The notes: a model not told the origin generated them from the sequence alone. 64,000 bases of DNA from PALSA-911 sp963839645 (GCA_963839645.1 CAWIVZ010000001.1:868001-932000); one strand, 5' to 3'. Counted from the stretch's first letter, positions 1 to 8,995 are shown. A program made the numbers and translations.

Positions 1-585
1 TCGACCACCGGCGTCTATGGCGACCGCGGCGGCGCCTGGGTGGACGAGACCACGCCGCCGGCTCCGGGATCGGCGCGCACAAGGCGCCGGGTGGAGGTGG
101 AGGCGGAATGGGGCCGCTTTGCCGCCACGCGAGCCGTGGATGTGTTTCGCGTCGCCGGGATCTACGGACCGGGGCGGTCGGTGTTCGACGATCTGCGCGC
201 CGGCGTGGCGCGGCGAACCATCAAGCCGGGTCATGCCTTCGGCCGGATCCACCGGGCGGACATCGCCCGCGCCGTGCTCGCGGCCATGCGGCAGAACCGC
301 GGGCCGGGCCTGCGCGTGCTCAACCTGGCCGACGACGAACCGTCCGAAAGCGCCGTGGTGATCGAGGAGGCGGCGCGGCTGCTGGGCATCGACCCGCCGG
401 AGGCGGTGCCGTTCGCCGAGGCCTGGGAGCGGATGAGCCCGATGGCGCGCGGCTTCTGGAGCGAGCACCGGCGCGTCTCCAGCGCCAAGACGCGCGCCAT
501 GCTCGGGATCGACTGGCTCTATCCCAGCTATCGCGAGGGCCTACGCGCGATCCTCGCCGAGGAGGGGCCGCAGGGTCCGGCGTAG
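1..585 (+). CDS. SDR-family NAD(P)-dependent epimerase/oxidoreductase, 5' truncated by window
   Basis: The reading frame is open from base 1 and begins inside the protein at STTGVYGDRGG, the segment that in extended SDRs holds the active-site Ser/Thr and Tyr (TTGVYG). It continues through VFRVAGIYGPGRS and GRIHRADIARA, both typical of atypical NAD-dependent epimerases of the YeeZ type, and ends at a TAG. About 194 residues are visible and the N-terminal Rossmann motif lies outside the window. Its last 45 bases overlap the 3' end of the convergent hydrolase gene. The substrate cannot be told from the sequence. The family call is firm; the exact function is open. Confidence 0.8.
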   Translation, partial: STTGVYGDRGGAWVDETTPPAPGSARTRRRVEVEAEWGRFAATRAVDVFRVAGIYGPGRSVFDDLRAGVARRTIKPGHAFGRIHRADIARAVLAAMRQNRGPGLRVLNLADDEPSESAVVIEEAARLLGIDPPEAVPFAEAWERMSPMARGFWSEHRRVSSAKTRAMLGIDWLYPSYREGLRAILAEEGPQGPA

Positions 586-1296
586 CAGCGCCAAATCGTC
601 CGGCCGCGACAGCCGGTGGTCGCCGTCCTTCACCAGGATCACCTGCACGTTCCCCGTGGCGATCGCCGAGGCGATGCGCAGCGAATGTTCCCAGGGCACG
701 TCCGGGTCCTGCTGGCCATGCAGCAGGCGGACCGGGCAATCGAGCCGGATCGGCCTGTCCAGCAGCAGATGCTCCCGCCCTTCCTCGATCAGCCGCAGCG
801 TCACCGGATAGGCCTCGCCGTACTGGCTCGGCACGTGCAGCACGCCGTCGCGCTGGATCGTGGCGCGTTCCGCCGGGCTCATCGCCTCCCACATCAGTTT
901 GTCGGTGAAATCCGGCGCGGCGGCGATGCCGACCAGCGCCGCGACGCGCTCCGGCCGGGCCAGCGCCGCCAGCAGGGCGATCCAGCCGCCCATGGAGGAG
1001 CCGACCAGGACCAGCTTCCCCGTCGTCAGCCGGTCGATCACCGCCAGGGCGTCCGCCGTCCAGCGCCCGATCGTGCCGTCCTCGAACGTCCCGCCGCTGT
1101 CGCCGTGGCCGGAATAGTCGAAGCGCAGCATGGCGTGGCCGCGCCCGGTGCAGAATTCGGCCAGGTCCAGCGCCTTGGAGCCGTTCATGTCGCTCTTGAA
1201 GCCCGGCAGGAACACGATCGCCGGCCCGCTGCCGGGAATCCTGGCCCAGGCCAGCTCCACGCCGTCCCCGCGATCCAGCCTGCCGGTGTTGTCCAT
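541..1296 (-). CDS. alpha/beta hydrolase
   Basis: This 251-residue protein has the alpha/beta hydrolase fold signature. The oxyanion region is FLPGFKSDMNG near residue 29, the nucleophile elbow is GSSMGG with Ser101, the probable acid is Asp197 in HGQQD and the base is His227 in DGDHRLS. The RFDYSGHGDS segment near residue 58 is typical of small serine esterases or acyl-peptide hydrolase relatives. It has no signal peptide and should be cytoplasmic. It is divergent from the glycosyltransferase gene, 44 bp apart. Substrate unknown. Confidence 0.85.
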   Translation of the reverse strand: MDNTGRLDRGDGVELAWARIPGSGPAIVFLPGFKSDMNGSKALDLAEFCTGRGHAMLRFDYSGHGDSGGTFEDGTIGRWTADALAVIDRLTTGKLVLVGSSMGGWIALLAALARPERVAALVGIAAAPDFTDKLMWEAMSPAERATIQRDGVLHVPSQYGEAYPVTLRLIEEGREHLLLDRPIRLDCPVRLLHGQQDPDVPWEHSLRIASAIATGNVQVILVKDGDHRLSRPDDLALLRRTLRPLLGEDRA

Positions 1297-1340
1297 TCCG
1301 CCCCTCCTGACCTTCGATCCCGCGTGATATAGCCCGCCGG

Positions 1341-2504
1341 ATGTCGAACGAACCAGAAACGCCTCCCCCCGTGGTACTTCCCGTGGTCCTGCAGGTCCTG
1401 CCCGCGCTTGGCACCGGCGGGGTGGAGCGGGGCACCGTGGAAATGACCGAGGCGATCGCCCAGTCCGGCGGCGTCGCGCTGGTCGCCAGCGCCGGCGGCC
1501 CGCAGGAGCCGGCTATCCGGCGCGCCGGCGGGCGCCACATCACGCTGCCGCTCGACACCAAGAGCCCCTGGGCGATCTGGCGCAACGCCGGCCGGCTGGC
1601 GGCGGTGATCCGTGCCGAGCACGTGGCCATCGTGCATGCCCGGTCGCGCGGACCGGCCTGGTCCGCCTGGATCGCGTGCCGGCGCACCGGCGTGCATTTC
1701 GTGACCACCCATCACGGCACCTATTCCGAAGACCTGCCGTTCAAGCGCCGCTACAACCGGGTGATGGCGCTGGGCGAGCGGGTGATCGCCGCCAGCCGCT
1801 TCATCGCCGAGCTGATCCAGCAGCGCCACGGCACCGACCCCGGCCGCATTCGCGTGATCCCGCGCGGCGTGGATGCCGCCATGTTCGACCCCGACGCGGT
1901 TTCCCCCGACCGGATCGCGCGGCTGGCGAAGGCCTGGCGGCTGCCGGACGGCATGCCCACCGTGCTGCTGCCCGGCCGGCTGCGCGCCTGGAAGGGCCAG
2001 TCGGTGCTGCTGGATGCCGTCGCGCGCATGACCAACCGCAATGTGTGCTGCGTGCTGGTCGGCGGCGGTGACCGGCGGATCACCCGCCGGCTGATCCGCC
2101 AGGCCGAGCGGCTCGGCATCGCGGACCGTCTGCGCATGGCCGGCAACACCGACGACATGCCGGCCGCCCTGATGCTGGCGGATGTGGTGATCCACGCCTC
2201 CACCGAGCCGGAGGCCTTCGGCCGCGTGGTGATCGAGGCGCAGGCGATGGCGCGGCTGGTGATCGCATCGGATCTCGGCGGCCCGGTGGAAACGGTGGAG
2301 GACGGCGAGACCGGCTGGCGCGTGCCGCCGGGCGACGCGGACGCGCTGGCCAAGGCCATCGATCACGTGATGGCCTTGCCGGAAGACGAACGCCGCGCGG
2401 TCGGCGCCCGGGCGCGGGCCTCCGTGCTGCGCAGCTACACCAAGCGGGCGATGCAGGAGGCGACTTTGGATGTCTACGAGGAACTGCTGGCAGGCCAGAC
2501 GTAG
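1341..2504 (+). CDS. glycosyltransferase family 4
   Basis: The 387-residue protein has two Rossmann-like halves (GT-B fold). The N-terminal half has the glycine-rich loop LGTGGVERGT near residue 17. The C-terminal half has LLPGRLRAWKGQ, the usual start of the nucleotide-sugar domain, and the donor-binding EAFGRVVIEAQAMARLVIASD segment with the EX7E pattern of GT4 enzymes. It probably transfers a sugar from a nucleotide donor to a lipid or polysaccharide acceptor on the cytoplasmic face. It stands 78 bp before thrS and no other cell-envelope genes are nearby, so the acceptor cannot be inferred. Confidence 0.88.
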   Translation: MSNEPETPPPVVLPVVLQVLPALGTGGVERGTVEMTEAIAQSGGVALVASAGGPQEPAIRRAGGRHITLPLDTKSPWAIWRNAGRLAAVIRAEHVAIVHARSRGPAWSAWIACRRTGVHFVTTHHGTYSEDLPFKRRYNRVMALGERVIAASRFIAELIQQRHGTDPGRIRVIPRGVDAAMFDPDAVSPDRIARLAKAWRLPDGMPTVLLPGRLRAWKGQSVLLDAVARMTNRNVCCVLVGGGDRRITRRLIRQAERLGIADRLRMAGNTDDMPAALMLADVVIHASTEPEAFGRVVIEAQAMARLVIASDLGGPVETVEDGETGWRVPPGDADALAKAIDHVMALPEDERRAVGARARASVLRSYTKRAMQEATLDVYEELLAGQT

Positions 2505-2582
2505 AGCGGGGTTGCAGCGAAATCACCGGAAGGCCATAGACATGGCCCGTTTTCCAATGCTTTCCTCGCCGGAGTCCTCGCC

Positions 2583-4520
2583 ATGCCCGCCATCACCCTG
2601 CCCGACGGTTCCATCCGCCGTTTCGACGGGGCGGTCACGGGCACCGACATCGCCGCCGCCATCGGCCCGGGCCTGGCCCGGGCGGCGCTGGCGATGAAGC
2701 TGGACGGCAAGATCGTCGATCTCGGCACCGAGATTTCCGCCGACGCCGCGGTGATGTTCGTCACCCGCCGCGACGCCGATGCGCTGGAAATGATCCGCCA
2801 CGACTGCGCCCATGTGCTCGCCGAGGCGGTGCAGACGCTGTTCCCGGGCACCCAGGTCACCATCGGCCCGTCCATCGAGAACGGCTTCTATTACGACTTC
2901 GCCCGCAACGAGCCGTTCACCCCCGAGGATTTCGGAGCCATCGAGGCGGAGATGCGGAAGATCATCGCCCGCAACGCGCCGTTCGAGCGCCAGGTGATGG
3001 ACCGCGAGGAAGCCATCGCCTTCTTCCAGGCCAAGGGTGAAAAATACAAGGCCCAGCTGATCCAGGACCTGCCGACCACCGAGGTGATCACCCTGTACAA
3101 GCAGGGCGACTGGATCGATCTCTGCCGCGGCCCGCACATGCGCGCCACCGGCGATGTCGGCAACGCCTTCAAGCTGATGAAGGTGGCCGGCGCCTATTGG
3201 CGCGGCGATCACCGCAACGCCATGCTGTCGCGCATCTACGGCACCGCCTGGCGCGACCAGAAGGAGCTCGACGCCTACCTGCACATGCTGGAGGAAGCCG
3301 AGCGTCGCGACCATCGGCGCATCGGCAAGGACATGGGGCTGTTCCACCTGCAGGAGGAAGCGGTCGGCAGCGTGTTCTGGCATCCGAAGGGCTGGAAGCT
3401 GTACCGCACCACCGAGGACTACATGCGCCGCCGGCTCGACGCCTCCGGCTATCAGGAGGTCCGCACACCCCAACTGGTCGATCGCGCGCTGTGGGAGAAA
3501 TCCGGCCATTGGGAGAAATTCCGCGAGCACATGTTCGTCGCCTCGGTCGAGGACGAGGACAAGCTGCTGGCGCTGAAGCCGATGAACTGCCCCTGCCACG
3601 TGCAGATCTTCCGCCAGGGCCTGCGCTCCTACCGCGAGCTGCCGTTCCGCATGGCCGAGTTCGGATCGTGCCACCGCTACGAGCCGTCCGGCGCGCTGCA
3701 CGGCATCATGCGGGTGCGCGCCTTCACCCAGGACGACGCGCATATCTTCTGCACCGAGGCGCAGATCGCCGATGAAACGGTGAGGTTCGTCGACCTGCTG
3801 TCCTCGATCTATCGCGATTTCGGGTTTTCCGAATTCCGCATCAAGTTCTCCGACCGTCCCGAAGTCCGGGCCGGCGAGGATGACGTGTGGGACCGGGCCG
3901 AAGGCGCCCTGAAGGAAGCCTGCGCGACAGCCGGCGTGAAGTATGAACTGAACCCCGGCGAGGGCGCGTTCTACGGCCCGAAGCTGGAATTCGTGCTGCG
4001 CGACGCGATCGGGCGGGACTGGCAGTGCGGCACGCTGCAGGTGGATTTCGTGCTGCCCGAGCGGCTGGACGCGGAATATGTCGGCGAGGACGGCGCCCGC
4101 CACCGCCCGGTGATGCTGCACCGCGCGATCCTGGGCAGCTTCGAGCGCTTCCTTGGCATTCTGATCGAGCAGTACGCCGGCCGCTTCCCTTTATGGCTCG
4201 CCCCGGTGCAGGCGGTGGTGGCGACCATCGTCTCGGACGCCGACGGCTACGCCGAGGAAGTGGCGGCCGCCTTGCGCGCGGCGGGCCTGGAGGTCCGCAC
4301 CGACCTGAGCAACCAGAAGATCAACGCCAAGGTGCGCGAGCATAGCCTGGCGCATGTGCCGGTCCTGGCGGTGGTCGGGCGCAAGGAGGCGGAGAACCGC
4401 ACCGTCGCGCTGCGCCGCCTGGGTGGGGACGCGCAGGAGGTGATCGGCCTGGGCGAAGCGGTCGCCCGGCTGCGCGCGGAGGCGACGCCGCCCGACCTGG
4501 CGCGGCTCCAGCAAGCCTGA
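2583..4520 (+). CDS. thrS: threonine--tRNA ligase
   Basis: This 645-residue class II aminoacyl-tRNA synthetase charges tRNA-Thr. The order is the usual one: TGS domain (about 1-62), editing domain with HDCAHVLAEAV near residue 76, catalytic core with motif 2 (FGSCHRYEPSGALHG) and motif 3 (MLHRAILGSFERF), and the C-terminal anticodon-binding domain. Zinc ligands are visible as the Cys of NCPCHVQIF, the His of TQDDAH and the His of MLHRAI. The length is normal and the frame is intact. It is followed by infC, the common bacterial thrS-infC order. No T-box or obvious leader was seen upstream, as expected for a proteobacterium. Confidence 0.97.
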   Translation: MPAITLPDGSIRRFDGAVTGTDIAAAIGPGLARAALAMKLDGKIVDLGTEISADAAVMFVTRRDADALEMIRHDCAHVLAEAVQTLFPGTQVTIGPSIENGFYYDFARNEPFTPEDFGAIEAEMRKIIARNAPFERQVMDREEAIAFFQAKGEKYKAQLIQDLPTTEVITLYKQGDWIDLCRGPHMRATGDVGNAFKLMKVAGAYWRGDHRNAMLSRIYGTAWRDQKELDAYLHMLEEAERRDHRRIGKDMGLFHLQEEAVGSVFWHPKGWKLYRTTEDYMRRRLDASGYQEVRTPQLVDRALWEKSGHWEKFREHMFVASVEDEDKLLALKPMNCPCHVQIFRQGLRSYRELPFRMAEFGSCHRYEPSGALHGIMRVRAFTQDDAHIFCTEAQIADETVRFVDLLSSIYRDFGFSEFRIKFSDRPEVRAGEDDVWDRAEGALKEACATAGVKYELNPGEGAFYGPKLEFVLRDAIGRDWQCGTLQVDFVLPERLDAEYVGEDGARHRPVMLHRAILGSFERFLGILIEQYAGRFPLWLAPVQAVVATIVSDADGYAEEVAAALRAAGLEVRTDLSNQKINAKVREHSLAHVPVLAVVGRKEAENRTVALRRLGGDAQEVIGLGEAVARLRAEATPPDLARLQQA

Positions 4521-4623
4521 GCGCCTGTCCCGCCTGTTCCCGTCACTTGATATTGAGTTCGGATCAACGCCAAAACTAAAACTGGTTCGTGCTATAAGGC
4601 GAACCGGACCGTTCAACTTCCAT

Positions 4624-4637
4624 AGGAGAAGACCATA
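4624..4637 (+). promoter_or_regulatory. infC: infC ribosome-binding site with AUA start codon
   Basis: A strong Shine-Dalgarno AGGAG (4624-4628) stands 6 bases before ATA at 4635-4637, which is in frame with the IF-3 coding sequence. The first ATG in frame is at 4650, but its only purine-rich upstream element (GAGGA, 4642-4646) is just 3 bases away, too close for good initiation. IF-3 genes are known to begin with AUU, AUC or AUA codons, which IF-3 itself rejects, giving negative autoregulation. The spacing favours the ATA. Confidence 0.72.
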
Positions 4638-5171
4638 GCCCGAGGACCCATGCCTGCCCCCGCGACCCGTGACGGGCCGCGCGTGAACGAAGATATCCGC
4701 TCCCCCCAGGTGCGTCTGATCGACGAGGAGGGAGAAATGCAGGGCGTCATGACCGCCCGCGAAGCGATCCAGAAAGCGTACGCGGTCGGCCTCGATCTGC
4801 TTGAGATCAGCCCGAACGCCGATCCGCCGGTCGTGAAGATTCTTGACTTCGGCAAGTTCAAATACGAACAGCAGAAGAAGCGGAACGAAGCCAAGAAGAA
4901 GCAAAAAGTCATTGAAATCAAGGAGATCAAGGTCCGCCCGAACATCGACGAGAACGACTATCAGGTGAAGATGCGCGCCATGAAGTCGTTCATCGACGAG
5001 GGCGACAAGGTGAAGGTCACGCTCCGCTTCCGCGGCCGCGAAATGGCCCACCAGGACATCGGCATCCGCGTGCTGGAACGTATCCGCGCCGAATTGGATC
5101 CGCTGACCAAGGTCGAGCAGATGCCGAAGATGGAAAACCGCCAGATGGTGATGGTGCTCTCGCCGCGCTGA
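4635..5171 (+). CDS. infC: translation initiation factor IF-3
   Basis: IF-3 binds the 30S subunit, keeps it apart from 50S and checks the start codon. With the ATA start the product has 178 residues; from the ATG at 4650 it would have 173. The N-terminal domain is seen in VNEDIRSPQVRLIDEEG, the lysine-rich linker in KYEQQKKRNEAKKKQK and the C-terminal domain in IKVRPNIDENDYQVK and VTLRFRGREMAHQDIG. It follows thrS. The genes rpmI and rplT, which often come next in other bacteria, are absent; a palindromic repeat follows directly. Regulation by its own product through the AUA codon is inferred. Confidence 0.95.
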   Translation: MARGPMPAPATRDGPRVNEDIRSPQVRLIDEEGEMQGVMTAREAIQKAYAVGLDLLEISPNADPPVVKILDFGKFKYEQQKKRNEAKKKQKVIEIKEIKVRPNIDENDYQVKMRAMKSFIDEGDKVKVTLRFRGREMAHQDIGIRVLERIRAELDPLTKVEQMPKMENRQMVMVLSPR

Positions 5172-5177
5172 GGCGGA

Positions 5178-5316
5178 GGAAGCAAGGTAAGGGGGCTCCG
5201 CCCCCTTAACCCCCGCCAAAGGGCTCGCCCTTTGGAAACCCCAGACATTTTCCATGAAATGGGCGGGCGAGGTGGTGCTGGTTGCACCGCCTTGGCCCGC
5301 CCATTTCATGGAAAAT
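5178..5316. repeat. nested-palindrome dispersed repeat, copy A (right arm missing)
   Basis: Three hairpins stand in a row. The first is TAAGGGGGC/GCCCCCTTA (5188-5209), the second AAAGGG-CTCG-CCCTTT (5218-5233), and the third is a core with perfectly complementary 22-base arms at 5247-5268 and 5295-5316, separated by 26 bases that hold a smaller stem. The flanking modules match copies at 21729 and 36418, but the right-hand set of modules is missing. It starts 7 bases after infC and may end its transcript; that role is inferred from the hairpins only. Confidence 0.85.
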
Positions 5317-5320
5317 AACC

Positions 5321-5521
5321 AGGAGTTCGAAGACCGCCTCCGCGGCCGCCCGCGCCATCAAGGACGGCGACTGCGTCGTCATCGATCCCGGCGACGCAGA
5401 GGCCTCCAGCGAGGGATTGTGGTGGCACCGGCTGAGCTACATCGCTGCCAGCGCCAGGGATGGCATCCGCCATATCGGCGGCGGCATGCTGCGTGGCGCG
5501 AAATCGTTGATCCGCGGCTGA
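5321..5521 (+). pseudogene. C-terminal fragment of an unrecognised protein
   Basis: An open frame right after repeat copy A reads AARAIKDGDCVVIDPGDAEA and then a WWHRLSYIAASARDG stretch, ending LIRG and a TGA at 5521. Its composition looks like real protein, unlike the other frames here, but no start codon with a ribosome-binding site is seen. The only in-frame start is a TTG inside the repeat (5282). I do not recognise the family. The simplest reading is the tail of a gene whose front was lost when the repeat arrived, or a small gene broken by a base error. Confidence 0.35.
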
Positions 5522-5526
5522 GCCGC

Positions 5527-7046
5527 CTATAGCGGCAGGCTGCCCTGGCGGACCGGCTTGCCGCCATCGGCCTTGGCGCCGACCTCGCCATCGGCGAAGC
5601 GCAGGCGCAGCGCCGATCCGGGAGCGATTGCGGCGGCGCTGGTCAGCGGATGGCCGGCCGGGTCGGTGACCAATGCGTAGCCCCGCGCCAGCACCGCCAT
5701 CGGCGACACCGCTTCCAGCCTTGCCGCCGAACCCTCCAGCCGGGCGCGCGCCTCGCGCAGAGAGGCGCGCAGCGGCGCGTCGCTCAGGCGGCCGAGCGTG
5801 CGCGCCCCGCGGGTCCGCGCGCCGGCCAAAGCGTGGCGCAAGCCGCCGGTCAGCCTGGTGCCGGCCAGGCCGAGGGCGGCTTTGCGGCCGGCCACAAGAT
5901 TGGGCAAAGCGAGCTTCATGCGCAGCGAGCGGTCGTCGAGGCCGCGCCTTGCGTGGGCGATCAGCGCCGGCAGGTCCGGCAGGCGGCGTTCGACGGCGAT
6001 GAAGCCGGCCCGGCGGGCGGCCAGCAGGTTCGGCAGGGCCAGGCGCAGCCGCTCCGCCCGGTCGTCCAGCCGCTGCCGGGCGGTGCCGAGCAAAGCGGGC
6101 AGGTCGGGCAGGCCGCGCTCGGCGCGCGACAGGCGCAGCCGGCGTTCCTGCATCAGCCGGTTCAGCCCGCCGGTCAGCCGGGCGGTCTTCTGCTGCGAGG
6201 TCGGCGAGCAGGTCGGCGCGGGCGGGAATGGCCATCTCGGCCGCCGCCGTCGGCGTCGGGGCGCGGCGGTCGGAGGCGAAGTCGATCAGCGTGGTGTCGG
6301 TCTCGTGCCCGACGGCGGAGATCAGCGGAATGCGGCAGGCGGCGGCGGCGCGCACGACGATCTCCTCGTTGAACGCCATCAGGTCTTCCAGGCTGCCGCC
6401 GCCGCGGGCGACGATCAGCACGTCCGGGCCGGGGGACCGGTCCGCCCGGCTGGATCGCGTCGAACCCGGCGATGGCGGCGGCGATCTTTCGCGCCGCGCC
6501 CTCGCCCTGCACCGGCACCGGCCAGAGCAGGATGGTGCGCGGGAAGCGCCGGGCGATGGTGGTCTTGATGTCCTGGATCACCGCGCCTTGTTCGCAGGTG
6601 ACCACGCCGATCACCCTGGGCAGCATCGGGAGAGGCCGCTTGCGCTCGGCATCGAACAGGCCCTCGGCGCCCAGGCGCTGCTTCAGCATCTCGATCTGCG
6701 CCAGCAGCGCGCCGGCGCCGGCGTATTCCATCCGCTCGACGATCAGCTGGTAGGACGACCGCTCGCCATAGGACGGAAATCTTGCCGGTGGCGATCACCT
6801 CGACGCCGTTCTCCGGCTCCATGCCCAGGCGTGGAACGGCGAATTTCCAGACCACGCCGGAGATCTTGCCGCCTTCGTCCTTCAGCGAGAAATAGATGTG
6901 GCCGGAGGGGTAGCGCTTCACTTCGGTGAGTTCGCCGCGCACCCGCACGCGCCCGAATGCCTCCTCCAGCGTGCGCTTCACCGCGCCGGAGATCTCGCGA
7001 GACGGTGTATTCGGGCAGATTCGACAGGGGCGCGGGCTTCGTCCAT
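5527..7046 (-). CDS. xseA: exodeoxyribonuclease VII large subunit (about five frameshifts as sequenced)
   Basis: Pieces in all three minus-strand frames join into one XseA protein of about 505 residues. An N-terminal OB-fold part (GAVKRTLEEAFGRVRVRGEL, SGHIYFSLKDEGGKISGVVW) is followed by VIGVVTCEQGAVIQDI, then LIVARGGGSLEDLMAFNEE, PLISAVGHETDTTLIDFASD, and a coiled-coil C-terminus ending VLARGYALVTD. The enzyme degrades single-stranded DNA with XseB. Frame changes fall near 7029, 6998, 6775, 6427 and 6195, and each is repaired by removing one base. Conservation across all pieces argues for sequence error rather than decay. It is divergent from purD, 51 bp apart. The start is the ATG at 7046. 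Confidence 0.82.
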
Positions 7047-7097
7047 GCCGCCAGCCTATGCTAAGGCCGCGCACCCAGGTGAATAAGGGATGATGCG

Positions 7098-8380
7098 ATG
7101 CGGGTGCTGGTGGTCGGGTCGGGCGGACGGGAGCACGCGCTGTGCTGGGCGATCGCCGCCAGCCCGCTGCTGACGAAGCTGTGGTGCGCGCCGGGCAACC
7201 CCGGCATCGCCGAGATGGCGGAGTGCGTGCCGATATCGGCGTGCTGGATATTGCCGCGCTGGTCGGCCTTCGCCCAGGACAACGAGGTCGATCTGGTGGT
7301 CCCCGGCCCGGAGGCGCCGCTGGTCGCGGGCATCACCGATGCGATGGACGGCAGCCGGCATCGCCTGCTGCGGCCCGATCGAAGGCGGCGGCGCAGCTGG
7401 AGGGCAGCAAGACCTTCACCAAGGAGATTTGCGACGCCGCCAGTATCCCGACCGCGCGCTGGGAGCGGTTCGAGGAGCCGGAGGCGGCACAGGAGTTCGT
7501 CCGCCGGCGCGGCGCGCCGATCGTGGTGAAGGCGGACGGCCTGGCCGCCGGCAAGGGCGTGGTGGTCGCGGCGACCGTGGCACGAGGCGATCGCGGCGAT
7601 CGACGACATCATGCGCGACGGTGCCTTCGGCGAGGCCGGCGCTGCAGTCGTGATCGAGGAATGCCTGGTCGGCGAGGAGGTGTCGCTGTTCGCGCTATGC
7701 GACGGGGAGGTGGCGCTGCCGCTCGGCTCGGCGCAGGACCACAAGCGGGTCGGCGAGGGCGATACCGGCCCGAATACCGGCGGCATGGGCGCCTATTCGC
7801 CGGTGCCGGTGTTCCCGCCGGAGCTGGAGCAGGCGGCGATGGACCGCATCCTGCGCCCGGCGCTGGCGGAGATGGCGCGGCGCGGCACGCCGTTCCGCGG
7901 CATCCTGTTCGCCGGCCTGATGCTGACCGACGAGGGCGCCGAAGCTGATCGAGTTCAACGTCCGCTTCGGCGATCCCGAATGCCAGGTGCTGCTGGCGCG
8001 AAACTGCGGTCGGATCTGCTGCCGGCGCTGCAGGCCGCGTGCGACGGCGAATTGCGCGCATTTCGACCTGCGCTGGCACGACGGGCGCGCGGATCGGCGT
8101 GGTGATGGCCGCGCGCGGCTATCCGGACGCACCGGAGCGCGGCAGCGTCATCCGCGGCCTGGACCGCGCCGCCGCGGTGCCGGGCGTGCAGGTCTTCCAC
8201 GCCGGCACGGCTGCCGATTCAGACGGCACGATCCGGGCGGCCGGCGGGCGGGTGCTGACGATCTGCGCCAGCGGCGCGGATTTGGCCGGGGCGCGCGATG
8301 CCGCCTATCGGGCGGTGGACGCGATCGACTGGCCGGAGGGGTTCTGCCGGCGCGACATCGGGCATCGCGCGTTGACGTAG
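7098..8380 (+). CDS. purD: phosphoribosylamine--glycine ligase (about nine frameshifts as sequenced)
   Basis: GAR synthetase makes glycinamide ribonucleotide in purine synthesis. The N-terminus MRVLVVGSGGREHAL is the family signature. Other pieces in changing frames give VDLVVPGPEAPLVAG, the ATP-grasp segment APIVVKADGLAAGKGVVVA, DHKRVGEGDTGPNTGGMGAY and EFNVRFGDPECQVLL, and then a C-terminus to TAG at 8380. Frame changes lie near 7229, 7271, 7348, 7381, 7583, 7941, 8001, 8055 and 8086. Most are repaired by removing one base; one needs an added base and one a two-base change. An essential-type gene with so many breaks but intact motifs suggests poor consensus sequence. Confidence 0.85.
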
Positions 8381-8398
8381 ACCCGCGGGACTCAAGGC

Positions 8399-8659
8399 CT
8401 AATGCAGATGCAGCACCGCTGCCGGATGGCTCCATTTGCCCGGCTGGATCAGGCTGACCGAGCCGACGCGCACCTGATACAGTCGCCCATCGAGCTTGGC
8501 CTCCCAGAAATCGAGGAATTTGCGCAGCACCGGGAAGCGCGGGGCGATGTCGAGGTCCTGCCAGACATAGGTTTGCAAGATCTCGGGATGGTCGGGCAGG
8601 CGATAGAGGATTTCGGCGGTGGTCAGGCGGTAGTCCTGCAACTGCTTGGCGAGGCTCAT
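8399..8659 (-). CDS. Usg family protein
   Basis: The 86-residue product contains LTTAEILYRLPDHPEILQTY and LDIAPRFPVLRKFLDFWEAK, the conserved core of the alphaproteobacterial Usg family, a small protein named from its place near trp genes in other species. Its biochemical role is unknown. I chose the ATG at 8659 because homologues start shortly before LTTAEI; an upstream ATG at 8761 would add 34 unrelated residues. It converges on purD with an 18 bp gap and lies back to back with the groESL regulatory region. Confidence 0.85.
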   Translation of the reverse strand: MSLAKQLQDYRLTTAEILYRLPDHPEILQTYVWQDLDIAPRFPVLRKFLDFWEAKLDGRLYQVRVGSVSLIQPGKWSHPAAVLHLH

Positions 8660-8813
8660 CTGCGTGTCTCTCCGTGCGATCTCCCTCGGCAATTCAACCG
8701 GCTTCCTCCCCCTGATCGTTCCGGTGTCTGCCGACCGGTTCGTGCCGAGTGTCATCAGCATGACATGGAGACCGGGGGGCGGCGCAAGAAAAAACCGACG
8801 CTATTCCAATGCG

Positions 8814-8840
8814 CTAGCACTCATTCGGGCAGAGTGCTGC
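8814..8840. promoter_or_regulatory. CIRCE operator 1 (HrcA binding site)
   Basis: CTAGCACTC, nine bases, GAGTGCTGC. This matches the CIRCE consensus TTAGCACTC-N9-GAGTGCTAA at 15 of 18 positions. It lies just upstream of the -35 box of the groESL promoter. HrcA is the known repressor that binds CIRCE; hrcA itself is not in the window. Confidence 0.9.
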
Positions 8841-8847
8841 CGAACCC

Positions 8848-8876
8848 TTGACTCCTCCGGCGCGAAGGCTTAGATC
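8848..8876 (+). promoter_or_regulatory. groESL promoter, sigma-70 type
   Basis: TTGACT (8848-8853), a 17-base spacer, and TAGATC (8871-8876) form a plausible housekeeping promoter placed between the two CIRCE operators. The second operator covers the expected start of transcription, so HrcA bound there should block RNA polymerase. No clear sigma-32 promoter was picked out by eye. Confidence 0.65.
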
Positions 8877-8877
8877 G

Positions 8878-8904
8878 CTGGCACTCTCCAAGGGAGAGTG
8901 CTAA
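8878..8904. promoter_or_regulatory. CIRCE operator 2 (HrcA binding site)
   Basis: CTGGCACTC, nine bases, GAGTGCTAA. The right half is a perfect CIRCE half-site. It begins 2 bases after the proposed -10 box and so overlaps the transcription start, the classic position for HrcA control of groESL. In the RNA it lies in the 5' leader and could also form a stem. Confidence 0.92.
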
Positions 8905-8995
8905 CAGCCGGACGCGGTGCCTCATGGGGCCGATGCCGGCGGTGGCAAATCCAGCGTCCATTCATACGAACCGACACCAACTAGGAGCGATCCAC

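Noticed and set aside
2523..4121. Long minus-strand open frame (532 codons) across thrS
   Set aside because: It is a high-GC shadow of thrS; composition shows His/Val/Gly-rich noise and no family motifs, while thrS has complete motifs.
5254..5532. rpmI or rplT expected after infC
   Set aside because: The frames after infC encode neither L35 nor L20 patterns; the region is a repeat plus an unrelated fragment.
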